DNA of 64,000 nt, taken from contig OX453277.1 in NCBI GenBank assembly GCA_949710005.1, positions 1,305,001 to 1,369,000 on the forward strand, read 5' to 3'. Positions 45,816 to 57,371 of this stretch are shown piece by piece. How positions within the stretch are numbered: position 1 is the first letter of the stretch; each line of letters opens with the position of its first letter. A model generated the notes under the pieces. It had not been told where the DNA came from, ran no database searches, and saw only the letters and a program-made list of their open reading frames with translations. Source of the stretch: Ricordea florida (taxonomy: Eukaryota > Cnidaria > Anthozoa > Corallimorpharia > Ricordeidae). A program made the translations under genes and the position numbers.

Positions 45816-46142
45816 GGTAGTTTATGAGTTTAGAAATCAATATAATATTTAAAATTGTGAATGTTAAAGGATAAAATTGTGGACTATTTTTCAAGTGCAG
45901 CCGCGATGCGCTCATGCAGAACCCAAAGGACCAGCTTTTACATTAGTTACCGCTTCTAGTTTGTAATAACTTCAATGTAACTTATAGTATTAGTTCAGTG
46001 TTTGCACACCGAGCTAATTGTTGCCTAAAGTTTGAGACAGGCACACATCACAATAGTGGATATGCGCCTAGAGTTGAATAAGATTAGACAATTCTACACA
46101 GCAAAATTTTCAGATAACACACCGGACACACAAAACTTCATC

Positions 46143-46598
46143 AGGGACGGTGGAGCGTATCTTGAAGTAGGGGGGGGGGGGGGGGGGCTGAAAACGAGCG
46201 CCGGAGAGTTGGTAGGGGGGTCTGGGGGCATGCTCCCCCAGAAAATTTTGAAATCTAGAGTCTCGCAAATCCTATTTATGACATTCTCCGCGACATACTT
46301 CTTGAAATAATTAGCCTGGATATAGCGTAAAATGAAAGGTACTTTTAATGCTTACAGCAATATTGTGGAGGTTATTTCTCAGCCTTCCGGTCTCCAACGC
46401 TAACCTGCGGTTTTTGGACACAAGCTTCCCGTCTGTGGGAAGGAAGCACACGCTGAGAAAATGTTAAAAATACGTAAACGCGAAAAGTTTCCGACGAGGC
46501 TTGTATAAAGTTGTAGCTTAAACAAAATAAAATGTCATCCTCCTCAAAAGTGGGGAGGGGGCTAAAGCCCCCTCGGCCCCCCCGGCTCCGCCGTTCCT
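46143..46598. mobile_element. Candidate MITE with AGGGACGGTGGAGC ends
   Basis: AGGGACGGTGGAGC at 46143-46156 pairs with GCTCCGCCGTTCCT at 46585-46598 (two mismatches). The interior has a G-run (46171-46187) and a C-rich segment (46545-46585). No coding potential. Confidence 0.5.
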
Positions 46599-46599
46599 G

Positions 46600-47630
46600 T
46601 TAATACCGCTCAAAAACTAAATACTAACCGTTCATTTATACAAATGACATATATCACACAATAAGGCTTCAGTAATAAAATGAATTGAGGCAATCTTCAA
46701 ATAAGAATGATTATACTTTTCTTGAGAATTTCTGTTTGATAAGTATAATGTCCAGCTATGTCACTGGAGGAAGACCCCATAGCAATAACTTTCCTCAGTT
46801 CGAGCTACCGCTGTTTCAAAATCATGTCCCTCACACTTTTCTCCTTAGCAGAAGAATTAATTATCGGTGGCGGATTTCCTGCTGATATTCGCTAGCAGAG
46901 TATAGCAGCCATTCTGTCTAGAAATGGAATTAGGAAAAGCCAATTTGGCTAATTTTCCCCTTAATCACAATAACTTAACTATTAATCAGTTTTTTGTTTT
47001 GAAATGGTATCACTTCCTGTTTTGACAACGGTTGGGTGCAGCTTAAATTAATTTTATCTGGCACTTGCTCACGAACGGTAATTGTCGAAAAATAAAAGTT
47101 TTTGCGGAAGAGAAAGCGATTTCATAAGCCATCATGTGTCTGTGTGTACGTGAGGCTGCGTGCGTTAGTGCGTGAAATGTGCGAGTGCGCGTGATCTCAA
47201 GTTTGCTTCCTTCATTGCCCCACTGAACTTTTGCAGTCTTCTTTAATAAATTCTTTGGATTTATCTGTTGCACCGGGACTGATATGCTATGTTTGTAGAG
47301 ATATCAAAGTGTTTTCCTTTTTTTATAAGTTCTCTTACATCTATAACAAAGTAAATAACTGCTGTTCGGGAACAATCTCTTATGTTCTCTTGTCGGGAAT
47401 AAATCGTAGGTATGCTAGCCAATCAGATTGTAGCATTCGTGATAAGTTGCAGAAGTTGACGCTGATATGAGCCTTTTGTGAGAGACTGGAATAGAGTGCG
47501 TCCGTGATGATACAGCGGTCTACCACCATGCTTTGTATTCGCAATCATTCGCAATTTCTAAAAAACACCGTACAATCTATTCTTTTTGTTTGTGTGTGTG
47601 TCTGTGCTGTCTTTCGTCGAAGTGCCCAGT
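46600..47630. other. Gene-free stretch upstream of POFUT1
   Basis: No supportable exon. The end of this stretch must hold the POFUT1 promoter and 5' untranslated region; I see no clear core-promoter element. A (TG)n-like run lies at about 47590-47602. Confidence 0.4.
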
Positions 47631-47634
47631 ATAA

Positions 47635-50600
47635 ATGATGAAGCTTAATTCTCTGGGTATCCTGCTTTATTTCATATTGCCCTATATTATTCTGAAGCAA
47701 ATCAGAGCATCTTACACCGATGTTAACTGGGACACGCGTGGCTACGTGATTTACTGCCCTTGTATGGGTGAGAACAAATTACAATACTTTGCAGTGTAAA
47801 AATTGAAAAACTCTTTAAATGGCCTAATGTTTTATCTTGGTTAAGTTTACCCCATACATATATTATGTATGCTGTAGCCTTACTGTTTCATAACCAGGAC
47901 ATGTTTGCACCTGTATTCTCAGATTATCCTAGACAATACCGCCCCTCAGTGATCTTGCTTAAAACATTTTGGGGTTAGATGGATATACAAATCTGGCCCA
48001 TGACACTAAGTGGTTTCCAATTAAATCTTGAATTTAATTTGAAAATTTGCATTGTAAAACGGTGTGAAGATTTTCTTTGTTTTAGACCATTGTGGTCGTG
48101 GTCTGCATTGTTTGAATTTTCTTTGCAATCTTTTGTTACGTACCGCACTTATTCGTTTTGCACCGAACATAAACCAAGACTTTGCTCTTATCGCTTGCAG
48201 ATTTCTTCTAAACAACCGGATAGTTTTTACTCCACTCTATAAAATAAAAGGTCTTTTTAACAATTGATGCTTAAATTTGGTTCTTGTTCTAATTCATAGG
48301 TAGATTTGGGAACCAGGCAGAACATTTTCTAGGAGCAATAGCATTTGCCAAGGCTCTTGATAGAACACTGATTCTACCCCCTTGGAGGACTTATGTAAGT
48401 TATTATTCAGTGGCTTCAATGGAAGCCCACTACATTTTTTATAATTCACCACTGTATTTTCTCCGATTCTTATTGGTTTAAATTGATCACATGACGCGGT
48501 AGCGTTCATTTGCGGAGTGACACTATCAGACCGTATAGTTCACCACTAAATTTTCTCCGATTCTTATTGGTTTAAATTGATCACGTGATGCGATAGTGTT
48601 TGTCTGCGAAGACACACTATCAGCGCATAGTGCCCTTCTGAGGAAAATACCCGGATGGATAGTGCCCGTCCGTGAAAATGTGAATTTTCTGACAGTTATA
48701 CCATATTTTTTAGGCAATGTACGTGGCGAATTATTGAAATTTCAGGCTGTACGTATGGATAAATATTTGAATGATCTGCATTTAGTGGGTTTTGACCGTT
48801 TTTCAACTGGCGCGCGGAAGAAAATTTAGTGGTGAACAATAAAGACAATAGAGTGTTTATGTCTTGGAACTATCGATCCGATAGTTGCCCCTTGGAAATT
48901 TGATGTTCTTAAAACTAGCATATTTGTTTTAAGAACATCAAATTTCCGCAGGGCAACTATCAGCCGATAGTTCCTCGACAGAAACACTCTATTGTTTAAA
49001 TAGTGCCCTTCTGAGAAAAATACCCGGATGGATAGTAGTCGTCCATGAAAATGTCAATATTCTGACAGTTATACAGTACTTTTTGGCCAATGCACATTGC
49101 AAATTATATACATTTTGGGCTGTGCGCATTGATAAATCGCTGATTGATCTGCATTTAGTGGATTTTGACTGTATTTCATCTGGCATGCAGAAGAAAACTT
49201 AGTGGTGAACAGTAAAGACAAAATAGTGTTTATGTCTCAGAACTATTGGTCCGATTTTTGCCCTTAGAAATTTGATGTTCTTAAAACTGGCATATTTGCC
49301 CTCGAAGCTGTGCTTCTTGGGCTAATAATGGTTTTAAGAACATCAAATTTCTGCAGGGCAACTATCAGCCAATAGTTCCTTGACAGAAACACTCTATTGT
49401 TTAAATATTTACTGGTGATTAATCTTTTGTCCTTTCCTCTAAACAGAAAAATGTTCCCTTCTCAGATTTCTTTCAAGTTAAGCCTCTTCTGTCCTATCAC
49501 AGAGTGATTTTAGCAGAAGACTTTATGAAACATTTAGCACCAACCTATTGGCCTAAAGGAAAAAGGCGTGGCTATTGCTGGCTACCCCCTGGTTCCACAG
49601 AGAAGTGTAAAATGAAGGTAAACGTACATTATTTTGAATCCAACAGTTAAATGTCCACATAATAGGGCTGAAATGTGATGTCTACTCAGAAGGCTATACA
49701 TCTGTTGATGAGCATTGAAACTAGTATTTTGATCAAAAAAGACATTATATAGTGTTGCATCCAGAGCATGTAATTGCATCTGGGGATGCAATATGTTGCA
49801 TTTGGACATCCTAAAATAATTAGAAGGGGTCCTTGTGGACACACAAATTTCATGTTTGAAATATCTGCAAATCCATAATTTTATATTTATCTTAACATGT
49901 CATTACTTTATATTCATTAGCATTCATCATCAAATTATGAGGTGATTGATATTAGATAAATATTTATGATAGGGCCCCCAGAGTTCTGGTCTGTACCCCT
50001 GAGTATTTCTCCAATGGGTGCAGAAGACCCCTACCAGTGTAACACTGATGACATATGATATATTAAACACGAGATACAGTGTTTCATTACAGATGAAGCA
50101 CTGAAAAGGGAGCTGAAAATGTCACATGCAGTGGAGTATTTCTCGTAAATTTTGAGGCATTTGATACGTGATGAAATGTGTATATCGAATGTTTGATATA
50201 GCTTCTCAAATGAAATTATGTTGAAAGATAAATTACGCTGCAAACATGAGCCATGTTTCATCAGATATCGAAACATGTCATGGTACAAAGTTGACTCCTT
50301 TGTCTTTCTGCTTATGCGGTATTAATAAGTTTGAGAATGATATTGATGTTTAATAAATTATATTTATTCTGTATGGTAAATGGATATTTCCAAAGAGAAA
50401 ACCTTGATCATTACTATTTCCTGACTAACTTGTTTTTTACTAATTGTCAGGATGGAAATCCTTTTCAACCATTCTGGGATGAACTTGGTATAGATTTTGA
50501 TGAAAAGATAGTTTATCATCTTGGGATCCGCTTAAAAGACCCATATGACAGAGATGAATGGCAGAAAAAGTAAGTTTTAACTTTGTATTCACAGAGTTGG

Positions 50601-52063
50601 GAAATTATTTAAGATCTGAAAGGTGCAAATATTTTATGTGATGGATTTTATGGGGGGTGGGGAAACTAATGTTTGACTTAGATAGGGAATTGAAACAGAA
50701 AAAAAAATTGAAGGTATTGAACTAAACTAGTTAACAATTTTACAAATAATGTTATTAAGAAGTATAGGTATTTGTTGCTGTAAACATTGTCTTCTGAAAT
50801 GCCCTTTCTTCTATGAACAAATCTGTCCTATTATGAGGAATTAAATTATGCTGTGATTGTCTTTGGCAGTTTTCCTCCATCTAGTCACCCAGTGTTGGCA
50901 TTCAGGGGGGCTCCAGCCAGCTTCCCTGTGGAGGAACATAATCGCCAGTTACATGCATTTCTAAAATGGTCAGACAAAATCAACAAAGAAGTTGACGAGT
51001 ATATTCACAACACTTTGCCAAAGGGCCCATTCATTGGTATTCACTTGCGAAATGGTGTTGATTGGGTAAGTGTGATTGTGCATGTCAAATTCAAACTCAG
51101 AGGTGACTATGTGTTAAGGTTCAATTTTTTCCTTGGTTTAAATTTTATTTTCCTTTGTTTTTTTTGGTATGGTTATGTGTGATAATAAGTTTGAAAGAAA
51201 AGAAAATATATAATTTGAACCAAGGATATAATTGAACCACAACATGTCTGCCTGCAAACAATCCTCATATCAATATACTTTTATCTGCCATCAGGGTTTT
51301 TGGAGTTCCAAAGACAAAGTATCCCAATAAAAAGAATACTTCATTACAGGTTACACCAGGGGTCCATTACCCGGAACGTGCAACTCCCATACGATGTCTG
51401 TGAAAGGGCATTTTCAAGAGTAAGGTTATTTTTAGGTCGTCTTTCCCGTGAATTGGTTCAGGAGAGCCAATTGCAAGCTAGTGCATGATTGATATGTAGC
51501 ATGATACAGTCGACATACACTATGATAGCCGACATGCACTAGTCTTCATCGGAGTGTTCGGACAGCATTTCTGACGAAAGTCAAGGTATTTACACAGAGA
51601 ATAGTAGCTCCGATGAGATATTCTGAGATAGCGGAAACATTACTTTTTTTGCGGCAGAGGCCACTCTAAAAATAAACTTACTTGTGAAAACACTGTTGCA
51701 CAAACCTATAGCAGTTGTGCGCTCCGGGTAATGGGCTCCTGGTTATACTTACCTAAAGCTCTGTTTCCACTGAGCTCCTAAAATAATTCTTAGTACTAAT
51801 ACTGTGAATTTTGGGTGTTTTTATTTTTGAAGGAAAATGCTTGCAAATACGTTCAGGATATGAGTAACTTCATGGCATCGCCTCAGTGTTTGGGATACTC
51901 ACGCTACAAAACTGTTTCCAAAGAGCTGTGCTTTCCACCTAAGGAGGACATTCTTAATCGGACAGAGAAGGCTGTAAGAGCAATTGGTGCCAAGTCTGTG
52001 TTTGTAGCTACTGATCATGATCCAATGTTAGAGGATCTAAAGTTCAAGCTCAAAGGATTAGAG
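47635..52063 (+). CDS. POFUT1: GDP-fucose protein O-fucosyltransferase 1, 3' end missing from window
   Basis: An endoplasmic-reticulum GT65 enzyme that transfers fucose from GDP-fucose to Ser/Thr of EGF repeats, for example on Notch. Exons: 47635-47767, 48300-48394, 49447-49617, 50451-50569, 50870-51065, 51833-about 52063; all junctions are GT-AG and in phase. Exon 1 gives a hydrophobic signal peptide ([16 protein letters not shown]), then [10 protein letters not shown] continuing into [16 protein letters not shown], the GDP-fucose-binding start. Exon 5 has the conserved [10 protein letters not shown] (family HLRxGxDW with the essential Arg). Exon 6 has [11 protein letters not shown] and VFVATDHDP. 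The frame stays open to 52210, but after VVKCADN the sequence no longer resembles the family. A GAG/GTAGTT donor at 52063 falls where I expect the last intron. The conserved C-terminal (G)QADHFIGNC-type region is not found up to 64000. The ATG at 47635 is directly followed by another in frame. Confidence 0.88.
48430..49405. repeat. Tandemly duplicated cluster of palindromic elements in POFUT1 intron 2
   Basis: Two units of about 370-400 bp lie in direct order: 48627-48998 and 49000-49402. Each consists of a first part ending AAAATTTAGTGGTGAACA-like sequence and a second, palindromic part whose arms are AATTTGATGTTCTTAAAAC and GTTTTAAGAACATCAAATTT, bounded by AATAGAGTGTTTATGTC and GACAGAAACACTCTATT. 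Before them, TTCTCCGATTCTTATTGGTT occurs twice, 92 bp apart (48459 and 48553). Confidence 0.8.
50060..50340. repeat. Dispersed repeat, copy 2 (POFUT1 intron 3)
   Basis: Matches 28715-28998 over its full length with moderate divergence. Shared anchors include AAACACGAGAT, GATATAGCTTCT, CCTTTGTCTTTCT and TTTGAGAATG. Confidence 0.7.
51351..51747. mobile_element. MITE in POFUT1 intron 5
   Basis: The left end has ACCAGGGGTCCATTACCCGG (51354 on) and the right end CCGGGTAATGGGCTCCTGGT (about 51724-51743). They form an imperfect inverted pair about 40 bp long. The interior has no recognisable gene. Confidence 0.8.
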
Positions 52064-52289
52064 GTAGTTAAGTGCGCTGATAATTGTTTTATCATTCCAC
52101 CAATGCTTTCAGCTTCTAAGTTTTGCCCAAGGAGAAACCTCTTGCATTTAGTTGATGGCACGTACATGCTAGAGTTGAACACTTTAGTACTTACAAATAA
52201 CAGAGCATAAACAGAATATTACTTTTTGTGTCAAGCATCACCATTCATTACAGGTATAAATGTGAATTGTAATTTTTTAAGTTAAATCC

Positions 52290-52365
52290 ATAGTTTCAAA
52301 CCAGCATAGCATCAAACTACGTCTAATTGTCCACCTGGTTGCAATGTGCCCTTTTCTTTTAAGAA
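52290..52365. repeat. Fragment shared with 31.69 kb MITE flank
   Basis: GTTTCAAACCAGCATAGCAT and TGTCCACCTGGTTGCAATGT match 31688-31760 closely. It is a partial copy of that dispersed element just after the last visible POFUT1 exon. Confidence 0.75.
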
Positions 52366-52639
52366 TATTACTTGTTGCAAAACCATAGTGTGACAATAAT
52401 CAGGAAGAGCATTTACTTCTTGGCAGTCTTACAGATTGTATAGTGTGCTCTTGGCCACATATGCTGCCTCTTTTAGGAACCTTTGGCATACTTTTTTCTC
52501 TTAGTCACTGGTACTACAGTACTAACCCGTATGCCTAGTATTACCAAAGATTCTGCACGTACTAACGTGATTACGTACTAAGCCTACGACTTGAAGTGTA
52601 CTAAGTGCCACCAAAACTCGGGAATAGCACTAGTGTACT

Positions 52640-55195
52640 AACGTACTAAGGGAATGAATAAGAACGTACAAGCTCATCTGTCCTTAGTACTAACGTACTA
52701 ACGTACTAAGGGAATAAATAAGAACGTACGACCTCATCGGTCCTCAGTACTAGGGTACTAACGTACTAAGGGAATAAATAAGAACGTACGAGCTCATCTG
52801 TCCTTAGTACTAGCGTACTAACGTACTAAGGAAATGAATAAGAACGTACAAGCTCATCTGTCCTTAGTACTAGCGTACTAACGTACTAAGGGAATAACTA
52901 AGAACGTACGAGCTGCTCTGTCCTTAGTACTAGCGTACTAACGTACTAAGGAAATGAAGAAGAACGTACGAGCTCATCTGTCCTTAGTACTAGCGTACTA
53001 ACGTACTAAGGGGATAAATAAGAACGTACGAGCCCATGTGTCCTTAGTACTAGCGTACTAACGTACTAAGGGAATAAATAAGAACGTACGAGCTCATCTG
53101 TCCTTAGTACTAGCGTAATAACGTACTAAGGGAATAAATAAGAACGTACTAGCTCATCTGTCCTTAGTACTAACGTACTAACGTACTAAGGGAATAAATA
53201 AGAACGTACGAGCTCATCTGTCCTTAGCACGAACGTACTAACGTACTAAGGGAATAAATAAGAACGTACGAGCTCATCTGTCCTTAGTACTAGCGTACTA
53301 ACGTACTAAGAAAATGAATAAGAACGTACGAGCTCATCTGTCCTTAGTACTAGCGTACTAACGTACTAAGGGAATAAATAAGAACGTACTAGCTCATCTG
53401 TCCTTAGTACTAACGTACTAACGTACTAAGGAAATGAATAATAACGTACGAGCCCCTGTGTCCTTAGTACTAGCGTACTAACGTACTAAGGAAATGAATA
53501 AGAACGTACGAGCTCATCTGTCCTTAGTACTAGCGTACTAACGTACTAAGGAAATGAATAAGAACGTACGAACTCATCTGTCCTTAGTACTAGCGTACTA
53601 ACGTACTAAGGGGATAAATAAGAACGTACGAATTCATCTGTCCTTAGTACTAACGTACTAACGTACTAAGGAAATGAATAAGAACGTACGAGCTCATCTG
53701 TCCTTAGTACTAGCGTACTAACGTACTAAGGAAATGAATAAGAACGTACGAGCTCATCTGTCCTTAGTACTAACGTACTAACGTACTAAGGAAATGAATA
53801 AGAACGTACGAGCTCATCTGTCCTTAGTACTAGCGTACTAACGTACTAAGGAAATGAATAAGAACGTACGAGCTTATCTGTCCTTAGTACTAGCGTACTA
53901 ACGTACTAAGGGGATAAATAAGAACGTACGAACTCATCTGTCCTTAGTACTAGCGTACTAACGTACTAAGGGGATAAATAAGAACGTACGAGCTCATCTG
54001 TCCTTAGCACTAGCGTACTAACGTACTAAGGGAATAAATAAGAACGTACGAACTCATCTGTCCTTAGTACTAGCGTACTAACGTACTAAGGGAATAAATA
54101 AGAACGTACGAACTCATCTGTCCTTAGTACTAGCGTACTAACGTACTAAGGAAATGAATAAGAACGTACGAACTCATCTGTCCTTAGTACTAGCGTACTA
54201 ACGTACTAAGGGGATAAATAAGAACGTACGAATTCATCTGTCCTTAGTACTAACGTACTAACGTACTAAGGAAATGAATAAGAACGTACGAGCTCATCTG
54301 TCCTTAGTACTAGCGTACTAACGTACTAAGGAAATGAATAAGAACGTACGAGCTCATCTGTCCTTAGTACTAACGTACTAACGTACTAAGGAAATGAATA
54401 AGAACGTACGAGCTCATCTGTCCTTAGTACTAGCGTACTAACGTACTAAGGAAATGAATAAGAACGTACGAGCTTATCTGTCCTTAGTACTAGCGTACTA
54501 ACGTACTAAGGGGATAAATAAGAACGTACGAACTCATCTGTCCTTAGTACTAGCGTACTAACGTACTAAGGGGATAAATAAGAACGTACGAGCTCATCTG
54601 TCCTTAGCACTAGCGTACTAACGTACTAAGGGAATAAATAAGAACGTACGAACTCATCTGTCCTTAGTACTAGCGTACTAACGTACTAAGGGAATAAATA
54701 AGAACGTACGAACTCATCTGTCCTTAGTACTAGCGTACTAACGTACTAAGGGGATAAATAAGAACGTACGAGCTCATCTGTCCTTAGTACTAGCGTACCA
54801 ACGTACTAAGGGAATAAATAAGAACGTACGAACTCATCTGTCCTTAGTACTAGCGTACTAACGTACTACGGGGATAAATAAGAACATACGAGCTCAACTG
54901 ATTACTAGCGTAGTAACGTACTAAGGAAATGAATAAGAAGGTACAAGCTCATCGTTAAGTTAGTACTAGCGTACTAACGTACTAAGGGAATAAATAAGAA
55001 CGTACAAGCTCATCTGTCCTTAGTACTAGCGTACTAACGTACTAAGGGAATGAATAAGAACGTACGAGCTCATCTGTCCTTAGTACTAGCGTACTAACGC
55101 ACTAAGGGAATGAATAAGAACGTACGAGCTCATCTGTCCTTAGTACTAGCGTACTAACGCACTAAGGGAATGAATAAGAAGGTACGAACTCATCT
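52640..55195 (+). repeat. 60-bp satellite, left array (about 42 copies)
   Basis: A strict 60-bp period: TCCTTAGTACTAGCGTACTA begins a unit nearly every 60 bases from about 52680 to 54900, then with a small phase slip to 55195. Each unit also holds ACGTACTAAGG, AATAAGAACGTACGAGCTC and ATCTG. The left edge decays over 52500-52640. CCTTAGTAC and GTACTAAGG form a dyad in each unit. The same satellite in reverse orientation lies at 61190-64000. Confidence 0.97.
53521..54720 (+). repeat. Duplicated 600-bp higher-order block (10 units) in the left array
   Basis: The ten units at 53521-54120 carry a pattern of variants (AATTCATCTG, TAACGTAC, AGCTTATCTG, TCCTTAGCAC and others). The same pattern recurs in the same order at 54121-54720. 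The match ends at 54721, where the expected variant is absent. This indicates a recent unequal exchange of ten units. Confidence 0.9.
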
Positions 55196-55439
55196 GTCCT
55201 TATTGTTCAAAGATGGCGTGTGGGTTTGTCATGGCTGCAGCTATGTATCTGTAGGAGAAGGCGGCTGCTCTAATTTGATCTTGTACGGGGGGCGGAGAGC
55301 AAAGATAATGCGGGAGTACTTTTGCGCATTCAGCTTTGCAAGCATGGACTGCTGTTCTACCGCGGGAAGCTCCGCAGCGTAATTCTCGAAGATACATTTT
55401 ACAATAACTGAGCGAATTCTCGCGCGCTGATTGGCTAAT

Positions 55440-55564
55440 TTTTATCATCAATAAGAGTACAGACATTGTCAAAGTTTGTTGTAGATCCACTCGCCTATCG
55501 GCTCGTGGATCTACAACACTTTGACAATGTTATGACGCAATTTATCATCAATAAGAGGACAGAC
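55440..55564. repeat. Foldback element flanked by ~24-bp direct repeats
   Basis: TTTGTTGTAGATCCACTCG and CGTGGATCTACAACACTTTG-type arms with ACATTGTCAAAG/CTTTGACAATGT outer parts form a stem of about 30 bp at 55463-55530. On both sides is ATCATCAATAAGAG(T/G)ACAGAC (55447-55468 and 55545-55566). It lies just past the truncated end of the ATPase gene. Confidence 0.8.
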
Positions 55565-55580
55565 GCATAAAAAACTGACG

Positions 55581-56092
55581 TCAATTTGTTAACTTCATAT
55601 CTTTCCAGGAGGGGGTATAGAACAGAACAATGGCCGTAACGTTCTCCCGGAACGGCTTTGCGATACTAGTAAACTGCTGTGTCAGCAGCCAAACGCTTAT
55701 TCCTAGGTGGCGGGCGCTATAGGCCAGATTTATCTGTTGGTTAGAGCGTTTCTTCACGTCTTTCGACGCGGCGCAATCGTCCAGAACATAGTTAGTAGAG
55801 GAGACTATGTCCAGAATGAGGAGACAGTTGGTTTTCTCGAACAGTGCACTCAGCCAGGGTAGAAGCCTATCCACTGTGTCGTCTTCCTGCGGGGGGACGC
55901 AGACGAAGAAGCGGTTGTCGCCTTCTGCGAAGTCTTCGTAAGTCTTGTTGTGTATGTAGGTGGGGCAAACCAAAACAACGTAGTCGAACGCACCCCGATA
56001 TGGCCCGAGAAGCTGTTCGACCACGTTTTCCCACAGTTCGTTGGACCGACTACAAGCGCGTTGAACGGAATTTTCTCTGGATCCATCCTCAA
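55581..56092 (-). pseudogene. Viral genome-packaging ATPase (FtsK/HerA, A32-like)
   Basis: The N-terminal frame (from 56092) starts MRMDPEKIPFNALVVGPTNCGKT, whose GPTNCGKT is a Walker A loop; a frameshift at about 56020-56035 follows. The rest is in the frame ending at 55581, with FDYVVLVCPTY, the hydrophobic Walker B strand followed by an acidic DD pair and CAASKDVKKRS, and the sensor-like ISVWLLTQQFTSI. This order is that of the packaging ATPases of Polinton-like viruses and their relatives, which pump DNA into capsids. The C-terminus stops at WKDMKLTN, shorter than I expect, next to the foldback element at 55440-55564. One frameshift and a probable C-terminal loss make it a pseudogene. Confidence 0.8.
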
Positions 56093-57286
56093 TATTGGAT
56101 AGAGTCGAGCTGTCCATTCAAAAGGTTGAACTGTGCATCGGCGATAACGAACACGTGGCAGTTCAGATTTCCAGACCCGCCGGAGGCCCGTCGGATCTCG
56201 AGCTGCACCCCATCCTTGCTGTTCACAAGACGCAGGCCGGCCCCGTGGAGAATTGTGTCCTCTGTGGACCGCAAGTCGACGAATAGCCTAAACTTGTTTT
56301 CTGTGTGGAATCGCGTGACATCCATGTCGCTGTTTTCGTTTTCATCTTGGACGAAGTGCCGAGCCGCCTCCTCCCACAAATCCCTTCCCATGAGGCCCTG
56401 GCTGTAGACCTTATTGGGCATCCCCTCGACCGCCACTCTGACCGAGGATATCCCCGGGCTGACGAACTTTTCGGAGTCTCGTGCCCCTGCGGCATAGGGC
56501 TCGACGAACAGGATCAAAAGCCCCTTCATGGAGCGACGAGGCACGTTGACCGTCTCGTTGACTATGGAGTCGGCCCCCCTGCTCACTGTCAAGGTCTTGT
56601 GGAGGGTCTCGTGGTCGTAGAAGAACATCTTCCCCCCACAGTAGCTGTTTGCGGTTTCCCTTGCGAGGTCTGCATTACGGACAGCCTCGTACTCCAGCTC
56701 GAGGTTGCTTAGCTCGTTCCCCAAGCAAGTAGAGTCTTTCCCCACAAAGACCTGGCCGGCGGGGGCCAGCGTTACCTCGAAGGTGAGGGATTCAGTCAGG
56801 GCCCTGGGGTAGAAGGCCCCACGGTCCCCCAAGATCTCGTGATCCAGCGGAATGCGGTACTTCGAGCCAAACACGCCATTCAAGGCGTTCTGCGGTTTTG
56901 GCATCTTTTGTCCCAGACCGTAGCTTCCCGAGGTTCACCGACTGTACGCCTTCAAGAGTCCTGTTCTGCCTCTCTTTTGCCGTCAGAAAAAGGTCAGAGA
57001 ATAGGGCGTAGAGGTCAAACCTGTTGGTGTCCTGGATAGCCTCCCCTGCGGACTTTAAGGTCATTCGGTTCACGTGCGCCCGGGCTACATCGTTGACGAC
57101 GCTATTGCCCGCATCCCCGCTAACCACGAGGTCGAAAACTAGAGCCATGCTGCCGGGGATGATCACCACCCCCTCGTCGAGCTGGGGTACAGAAACATAC
57201 AGGGTTCCCCCGGCGAGGCGTTTGACGGATTGAAAGTAACCCGGTGCCGGGTTCTTTCGCCCTTCATTGCCCGGGGCATTTTCCAT
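56089..57286 (-). pseudogene. Probable major capsid protein, frameshifted
   Basis: Two overlapping minus-strand frames make up one gene: an N-terminal part from 57286 (MENAPGNEGRKNPAPGYFQS) to about 56930, and a C-terminal part from about 56910 to 56089 (contains FYPRALTESLTFEVTLAP near its start). The frame change lies at about 56905-56935. Together they give nearly 400 residues of mainly beta-type sequence, with few lysines and many Gly/Val/Thr. The neighbouring packaging ATPase, which starts 3 bases before the stop (overlap ATGA-like at 56089-56092), and the size suggest the double jelly-roll capsid protein of a small dsDNA virus. I recognise the sequence type from cnidarian virus-like loci, but the fold is inferred. 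Confidence 0.6.
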
Positions 57287-57371
57287 GCGTGGTTGGGATC
57301 TAGCTTCGCGCTGAGTGACATTTTCGTTTATAGCTCTTTTGAACGTATGTTCAAAACGGATTCATACCAAC

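Noticed and set aside
52064..52210. The open frame after POFUT1 VVKCADN as a genuine alternative C-terminus
   Set aside because: It is not similar to the family and passes through a plausible splice donor. It could still be used as an intron-retained end, but I have no evidence for that.
52500..55195. CRISPR-like regular array
   Set aside because: The whole 60-bp unit repeats without unique spacers and the context is an animal genome, so it is a satellite.
55844..56712. Plus-strand frames of 135-187 codons opposite the ATPase and capsid genes
   Set aside because: They are shadows of the minus-strand genes, with Arg/Pro/Ser-rich composition typical of antisense frames.
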